Below the pieces are notes generated by a model. That model searched no databases and had not been told where the DNA came from. It saw nothing but the letters and a program-made list of their open reading frames with translations. The translations under genes were made by a program, and so were the position numbers. A stretch of 64,000 bases of DNA from Leptolinea sp. (GTDB lineage Bacteria; Chloroflexota; Anaerolineae; Anaerolineales; Anaerolineaceae), in contig JAAZMZ010000007.1 of NCBI GenBank assembly GCA_012798535.1, forward strand, positions 26,225 to 90,224, written 5' to 3'. Position 1 is the first letter of the stretch, and each line of letters begins with the position of its first letter. Positions 59,189-64,000 of the stretch are shown piece by piece.

Positions 59189-60928
59189 TCACTGTATGGG
59201 ATTGATGGTCGCCGGAGCAGTCCGGGCAGCTCCGGCAAATAAGTCAGTACGCGCCCAAAGAATCACCTGCTCCGTCTCCGTGGGCAATTGACGGAAGGCA
59301 AACCATTTGATCCAATCATCCGGCATGATCAAACTCCAGTTCGTCTTGCGGACCAGGGCAAAATCCTGTCCGCGGTAGGCTTCCGCCAGTGCTGGAACCT
59401 GTTTCCCGGCAGTGATCACAACGGCCGGATTGGATAATCCCGGCAAGGACTGGTATTCTTTGACACTGTTGAAATTACGCAGTCCCCATTTCATGGCAGT
59501 CGAAGGGTAGTCAAGAATTACGATGTTGATCCCATCCCGGCTGCTGACATTCCATTCACTCAAATCAGCGGCTGTGCGGCTTAGCAGATCCATTTCTGAG
59601 GTGATCCCGGCATAGTTCCACAGTTCCGTTTCCGGGTGCATTCCCAATCCGGCAGACCGCCAGGCAGTGGAGAACATGAAAATTGCGGAGAGAATTGCCA
59701 AACCCATCCACAGGCCGGTGCTGGCCTGTCTGGGCGGCCAGCCCATACGGATGAGAAAACTGGCGATGATCAACAATCCCAATGCGCCGCCTGCCGCCGC
59801 CGCCCTCAGCCAGGAATCCTGGCCTTCTATGGGGAATTTGAGAACAATGACATTCAACCAGCAAAATGGAATAAGTAATATTACTAGAATCATCTGTCCG
59901 TAGGCGGGAATATCCGGTTTTTCCAGAGAACGAATAATCCGCCAAATACACCGAGCAGCCAGCACCAGCAGAGGGATATAGGAAATCAACAGTAGATCCA
60001 TACTTCGGGATGGATAGATGACTACTAGAAGTGTCGAAAATACAAACCACCACAACAGTAAACCTGTGGAGGTATCGTCTAATCTGCTGTAACGAATACC
60101 TTCAAAGAGACCGAACAGTGTAATAAACGGCTGATAGAGCAGGAATGAAAGCAGCATTAAGAAAGGAGACAGGTTGGAAACCGTCAGCCACCCCCGAAGA
60201 TAGGCCGCGAGATTCAAAATTGGGGCAGCCGCTCCAATGGGATGTGTGAAGAACGCGCTTCCCATAATGACAACTGTCAAACCGAGGGAACAGATGAAAG
60301 TGACCCACTCTTTCCTTTCGAGACTCAGACAGGCTGTCATCTGATCTGAAATATCAGTATCGCCATTCTGTTTTTTCTTCGCGAGCCAGAATGTCAGGCA
60401 AAAGGCGATGGCAGCCGGCCACAAAATGGGGCTTCCCACTGCCGCTAAACCTGCAGCCAATCCTGCCAGGACGAATCGGCGGTTGAGAAAGAAACCGGCA
60501 AAGAAAAGCAATCCGCAAATCGTAATTATTGCACCGTTGACCTGACGGGAATAGGCAATCATCCCCGGTTCGAACATGACCAGAACACTCAAGATCAGTG
60601 CCGTCTCTTTGCCCAGATTCTTGGAAAATAAAAAAGGAACAAAGATCAGTAATGTGCCGAATACGGCCGAGAGGAGTCTGGCGGTGAATTCACTTTTTCC
60701 CAATGCGAAGAAAACGGAACTGAGGATGGCCGTCCATCCTTCGGTACCAGAGAGCATTCCCGCCGTACTGACCGTACTCCCGGCCGCCTGCAGGGCAATT
60801 CCCGCTTCTTTTTCACTGAGCAGGGGATTTCCCAGATTATTGAATCGCAAAACAACGGCCAGCAAAAACAACAGGGCGTAGCCGATCAGCACATACAGGG
60901 GATAGGATTTCTTCATATCAGTTTCCAT
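59189..60928 (-). CDS. Multi-pass membrane protein, GT39/ArnT-like glycosyltransferase family
   Basis: 579 residues with about 11-12 membrane segments and a hydrophilic C-terminal part after about 480. The N-terminus (VVLRFNNLGNPLLSEKEAGIALQAAG) follows the GT-C pattern, in which an acidic residue after the first membrane segment acts with a lipid-linked sugar donor. Here the usual Asp-Glu is represented by SEKEAG. The next gene upstream on the same strand is a DUF2298 protein; the two are translationally joined by TGATG. A role in glycosylating a cell-surface polymer or protein is an inference. An ATG 12 bases downstream is an alternative start. Confidence 0.75.
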   Translation of the reverse strand: METDMKKSYPLYVLIGYALLFLLAVVLRFNNLGNPLLSEKEAGIALQAAGSTVSTAGMLSGTEGWTAILSSVFFALGKSEFTARLLSAVFGTLLIFVPFLFSKNLGKETALILSVLVMFEPGMIAYSRQVNGAIITICGLLFFAGFFLNRRFVLAGLAAGLAAVGSPILWPAAIAFCLTFWLAKKKQNGDTDISDQMTACLSLERKEWVTFICSLGLTVVIMGSAFFTHPIGAAAPILNLAAYLRGWLTVSNLSPFLMLLSFLLYQPFITLFGLFEGIRYSRLDDTSTGLLLWWFVFSTLLVVIYPSRSMDLLLISYIPLLVLAARCIWRIIRSLEKPDIPAYGQMILVILLIPFCWLNVIVLKFPIEGQDSWLRAAAAGGALGLLIIASFLIRMGWPPRQASTGLWMGLAILSAIFMFSTAWRSAGLGMHPETELWNYAGITSEMDLLSRTAADLSEWNVSSRDGINIVILDYPSTAMKWGLRNFNSVKEYQSLPGLSNPAVVITAGKQVPALAEAYRGQDFALVRKTNWSLIMPDDWIKWFAFRQLPTETEQVILWARTDLFAGAARTAPATINPIQ

Positions 60929-63537
60929 CAGCTTGAGGGGGATTGGACTAATAGTTGATCTGAGACTTCATATATGGTAACCGTCGGGTTCTGATATACC
61001 GGGAAAAGATTGGTCTTGAACTTACCATCGCTGACCCGGTAGGTGCCCTGCTCCAGTGAGCCGATATAGATATAACGGATCCGGTATTTTTTAATAATAT
61101 TCAGAGCTTCCATCCAATCGTCTGTCTGATACAGAAGCTTGATGTCAGATTCGCGGCTTCCGATTTCTTTCGCGCCGCCCCGCCACTGCGATTCGTGGCC
61201 AGGCCAGCCAAGCACAGTCGGTTGACCGCTCTGAGTGGATACCCGCGCGTACCCGGTATAGCTGCCACCTATCGCTTCCGCCACTGTCCCATCATGAGAA
61301 TTTGCCAGGAAATTGATGGCAGCCGTTTCATCGGGATAAGCGGAGACAAAGTAAGCATTCCCATCGAGGGTCAGGTTAGTCAACCGCGTCGTTTTGAAAC
61401 GATCCACCAGGCAGTACATGGGGTACAACATCGCTGCCACCATGCTGAGAATGAAAACAACCCGGGTCACCCATTTGATCGCACCGCGTTGCCAGTTCCA
61501 GAAAATAAAAGTAAAAACAGACGCGGCAATCGACCAGAGAATCCAGGTCTGATAGTAGAACTTGAAAATGGTATTCATCCGCCAACCAAACTGGTCGCGC
61601 AAATAGAAAAATTCTGGAAAGAGCACCAGCCCGGTTCCGGCCGCAGCCAGCAAAAACACGAAGGGTAAAGAATCCTGCCGGGGTTCACTGGATTGAGATG
61701 GGACTGCCAGCACATCTTCACCCTGGCCAGAAGTTTTCCATTTGCGAAGCCAGATCAATCCACCCCAAACCAGCGTGAGCAGGAGCAACAGAGTCAGCCA
61801 CGCTCCGGGAGAGGATAACCGGTACAGGCTCGTGATCAGTAAAATGTCGCGAACACTGGCACTGCCCTGAAGATTTAGAAAAAGCCCGGACGCCGAATCG
61901 CCCGCGGAAGCAAGACCAGGATTGACCAGACCAATAAAACCCGAAATAGAGGCAAAGATCAGGCCAAGCAGAAGCATGGCCATCCACAATACACCGACTA
62001 CTATTGCGGACTTTCCCAATCCGGCTTGCAGGCTGTCGGATAAACCCTCTCTGGTAAGAGCGGCCATCAATCCGAAGAATATCGGAACGAACATCACTCC
62101 AAACATGACCCAGAGGTGGGTTCCCCGTGTGAAGAAGGCCAGGCTGGGCAGCAAACCACCCGCTTGAGATGCGAAGCCAACATAGAATGGCAGGTAAAGT
62201 GCCGCTCCGGTAATACCGAATGCAATCCCGCTTTCAAGGAATTCAACGATCCGTTGACCGCTCCATCCATGGTTCAGATAACATCCCAGCACGATGGCCG
62301 CACAACACAGGCCGACCCCGATGGGGAAATCCCAGGTGTTCAAGAAAGACAGCCCACCCAGCAGAAGCGCGGAAAACCAGAACAATCCGGCCGGTATTGT
62401 TTCCGATCCACATGAACTCTGCGTTGATCTTTGCGGGAACAACCATTTCAGAATCGAGGAAAACCAGCCTGAACGAAAACCCGACCCGGACCGCGCCCGG
62501 AAATACAATTCGAGCGCCAGTCCACAGGCCAGGATCACAAACGGCATGGATAATATGTGAGGATGCAGGTCGGCCAGGAATAGAGAAAAGAAAGGAAATT
62601 CATCAATGATCTCTCTTGAACTGCCGGCCAGATTGTAGTCCTGCAGCACACGCGATGCACGCCACCACCAGATTCCACCTGGTCTGCTTGGCAGCCAGTT
62701 TAGAGGTAAGACGGGTGGAGCGGTTAACTCCTGGATATCCAGCCATTTCCAGAATCCGGATTGACCCGTAGCGCCCCAGAATGTCCCAGTTGAATGCAGT
62801 AATTCCAGCAGTCCTTCCCAGTTGCCGGCAAGGACCAGAAGAATCGGACCAAAAATCGCCCAACCTGCACGTTTAATGAGAGAGTTATCGGCAGGTTTCC
62901 CAGCGCCGGGTTTTTGTAAATTAGCCAGAATGTTCAGCACCAGACTGAAGACACCGGCCGCAGCCATGCTGAACCACAAAGCAACGGCCAGATTGAATCC
63001 AACTCCGGATATCGTTCCAGTTAGCTTTATGATCCCGGCAACCATGATATATCCAAAGTGATAATACGAAATGGCATAGCCTGAAAGCCACGGATCAGCC
63101 GCAGGAAAAGACCCCGAACGCAAAATAGAATTGATGAAAGCCAGTTCCATGGGTTTTTCCGTACCGATAATATCGGGATATGCGGCTCTCACAAGGGCAA
63201 AGAAAGCGAAGAATAGGATAAAACCAACATCAACGACCACAACCAGCCATTGAAATGTAGATAACCAGGTTTTAATTCGGTTCCATCCAGTTCTGTATGC
63301 TACAAAGCACCCTGAAATCAGCACAAGTAAAAATGCTGCAGCCACTCCCGTCCAGCTGTTTGGAAGGATTTTAAAAGTCACCAGGATCCAGTAGAGATAA
63401 CCGAAAAGCAGCAGGCCGGCCGGTTTTGCCAGTCCATATCCCTTGTCAGAAAGATGCGGGAACAGATGAAAAAGGATGGGAAAGGCAGCCCATCCCAGCA
63501 AAGTAATCACAAGTATCCAGAGTAGAAATGAGATCAT
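60928..63537 (-). CDS. DUF2298 multi-pass membrane protein
   Basis: 869 residues from the ATG at 63537 (a TTG at 63546 overlaps the preceding stop as TTGA and is the alternative). About 15-17 membrane segments are present. DUF2298 hallmarks include EKPMELAFINSILRSGSFPAADPWLSGYAISYYHFGY and PFFSLFLADLHPHILSMPFV (in pieces), and SRVLQDYNLAGSSREIIDEFP. The family is typical of Chloroflexota and Archaea. It resembles a GT-C-type glycosyltransferase but has no proven reaction. Its C-terminal end RIRYIYIGSLEQG resembles the tail of such proteins. It is joined with the GT39-like gene by a stop-start overlap. Confidence 0.88.
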   Translation of the reverse strand: MISFLLWILVITLLGWAAFPILFHLFPHLSDKGYGLAKPAGLLLFGYLYWILVTFKILPNSWTGVAAAFLLVLISGCFVAYRTGWNRIKTWLSTFQWLVVVVDVGFILFFAFFALVRAAYPDIIGTEKPMELAFINSILRSGSFPAADPWLSGYAISYYHFGYIMVAGIIKLTGTISGVGFNLAVALWFSMAAAGVFSLVLNILANLQKPGAGKPADNSLIKRAGWAIFGPILLVLAGNWEGLLELLHSTGTFWGATGQSGFWKWLDIQELTAPPVLPLNWLPSRPGGIWWWRASRVLQDYNLAGSSREIIDEFPFFSLFLADLHPHILSMPFVILACGLALELYFRARSGSGFRSGWFSSILKWLFPQRSTQSSCGSETIPAGLFWFSALLLGGLSFLNTWDFPIGVGLCCAAIVLGCYLNHGWSGQRIVEFLESGIAFGITGAALYLPFYVGFASQAGGLLPSLAFFTRGTHLWVMFGVMFVPIFFGLMAALTREGLSDSLQAGLGKSAIVVGVLWMAMLLLGLIFASISGFIGLVNPGLASAGDSASGLFLNLQGSASVRDILLITSLYRLSSPGAWLTLLLLLTLVWGGLIWLRKWKTSGQGEDVLAVPSQSSEPRQDSLPFVFLLAAAGTGLVLFPEFFYLRDQFGWRMNTIFKFYYQTWILWSIAASVFTFIFWNWQRGAIKWVTRVVFILSMVAAMLYPMYCLVDRFKTTRLTNLTLDGNAYFVSAYPDETAAINFLANSHDGTVAEAIGGSYTGYARVSTQSGQPTVLGWPGHESQWRGGAKEIGSRESDIKLLYQTDDWMEALNIIKKYRIRYIYIGSLEQGTYRVSDGKFKTNLFPVYQNPTVTIYEVSDQLLVQSPSS

Positions 63538-63542
63538 AGGGA

Positions 63543-63887
63543 TCAATCAGGTATTGCGAGGAAATCACCGTTCATATCTGGCTCAAACGCGCGAACCTTC
63601 TCAACCGCGTCAAGGTTTAGCGGACCATACAAATGAGGAAAGTATTCTCCGGTTGGCGCTTTTTCATATTTCAGCCGGGCAGTCAGTTTATCCGCAAAAA
63701 TCATGACCAGCAGCAATCCACTCACGCCATGATAATGGCGGTTGGCCGTCGCGATCACCTGATCCTCGGTCGAAAAATGAATGAATCCTTCCGATTCCAG
63801 GGAGGGACAGCGATATTCACCCTGTTCCAGTCCCTTCGTCCAATGGACATTCTCTGCGATATGGTAGATCTTCGATGGTTCCTTCAA
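63543..63887 (-). CDS. DUF952-family protein
   Basis: 114 residues. Conserved DUF952 blocks are KIYHIAENVHWTKGLEQGEYRCPSL (in pieces), EGFIHFSTEDQVIATANRHY, LLVMIFADKLTARLKYE and FPHLYGPLNLDAV. The family resembles glutathione-S-transferase-like or ADP-ribosyltransferase-like folds in public annotation; function is unproven. The start is TTG, sharing TTGA with the upstream stop, with AAGG 9 bases before. It heads toward the DUF2298 gene, whose TTG/ATG start lies at its end. Confidence 0.88.
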   Translation of the reverse strand: MKEPSKIYHIAENVHWTKGLEQGEYRCPSLESEGFIHFSTEDQVIATANRHYHGVSGLLLVMIFADKLTARLKYEKAPTGEYFPHLYGPLNLDAVEKVRAFEPDMNGDFLAIPD

Positions 63888-64000
63888 GACGGTTTGCCTT
63901 CTCTGACATGATAAATGGTAGTCGCGTCTTTCTGGTATATCTTATCCCAGAGATCACCTTCAAGGTCCTTGAATTTGGACAATCCATCACCGGGATAATA
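63884..64000 (-). CDS. Unidentified protein, C-terminal end only
   Basis: A frame open from the right edge on the minus strand ends at TGA (63886-63884), giving 38 residues that end TIYHVREGKPS. The stop overlaps the TTG start of the DUF952 gene as TTGA, so the two are co-transcribed and coupled. The segment is polar with no membrane span. It is too short to assign a family. Confidence 0.6.
   Translation of the reverse strand, partial: YYPGDGLSKFKDLEGDLWDKIYQKDATTIYHVREGKPS

Overview
This is a gene-dense bacterial chromosome segment with moderate GC. It shows no prophage, insertion sequence, CRISPR array, rRNA or tRNA. It most probably comes from a member of the Chloroflexota (class Anaerolineae or a relative). 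The basis is inference from family content: a DUF2298 multi-pass protein beside a GT39-like protein, a fused serine hydroxymethyltransferase-aminomethyltransferase, a single-pass 'baseplate J-like' protein between mltG/ruvX and a pseudouridine synthase, Thr/Pro-rich linkers in exported proteins, polyphosphate glucokinase, and frequent TTG and GTG starts.

Layout. 1-5.5 kb: the end of glycogen synthase, malQ, a DMT-family exporter, a superoxide dismutase-ferredoxin pair and an aspartase/fumarase-family lyase. 5.5-9.9 kb (minus): a tightly coupled operon running pseudouridine synthase, baseplate-J-like protein, ruvX, mltG, ppgK. 10-21 kb (plus): a lipoprotein, then a genome-maintenance run (UvrD-like protein with degenerate motifs, intact UvrD-type helicase, stand-alone Fe-S PD-(D/E)XK nuclease, recJ), followed by rpsF-ssb-rpsR and a parvulin foldase. 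21-33 kb: thrC-rnc-smc (minus), divergent from scpA-zinc ribbon-mutS (plus), then fmt-panE (minus). 33-39 kb: an S51-like protein, a glutaredoxin and a minus-strand group of multi-pass subtilase, ECF sigma factor, DegV protein and small membrane protein. 39-49.5 kb: alpha/beta hydrolase, glyA-gcvT fusion with aminotransferase, a TGS-type nucleoside kinase, DUF4230, SanA-like and HD proteins, and a glycosidase-like/NTF2-like fusion. 49.5-64 kb (minus): rpoC with its own promoter and no rpoB beside it, a very large sensor kinase, a C69 peptidase, cmk, and the GT39-like/DUF2298/DUF952 group.

How the genes work together. The 10.9-19.5 kb region reads as one DNA-end-processing and replication block: the helicase pair plus nuclease looks like an AddAB machine cut into three polypeptides, next to RecJ and SSB. 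smc and scpA lie on either side of a shared promoter region, and mutS is downstream of scpA. Many promoters here have an extended -10 (TGnTATAAT or TGnTAGAAT), and several lie so close to the start codon that the mRNA should be leaderless. No gene-free stretch exceeds about 220 bases.
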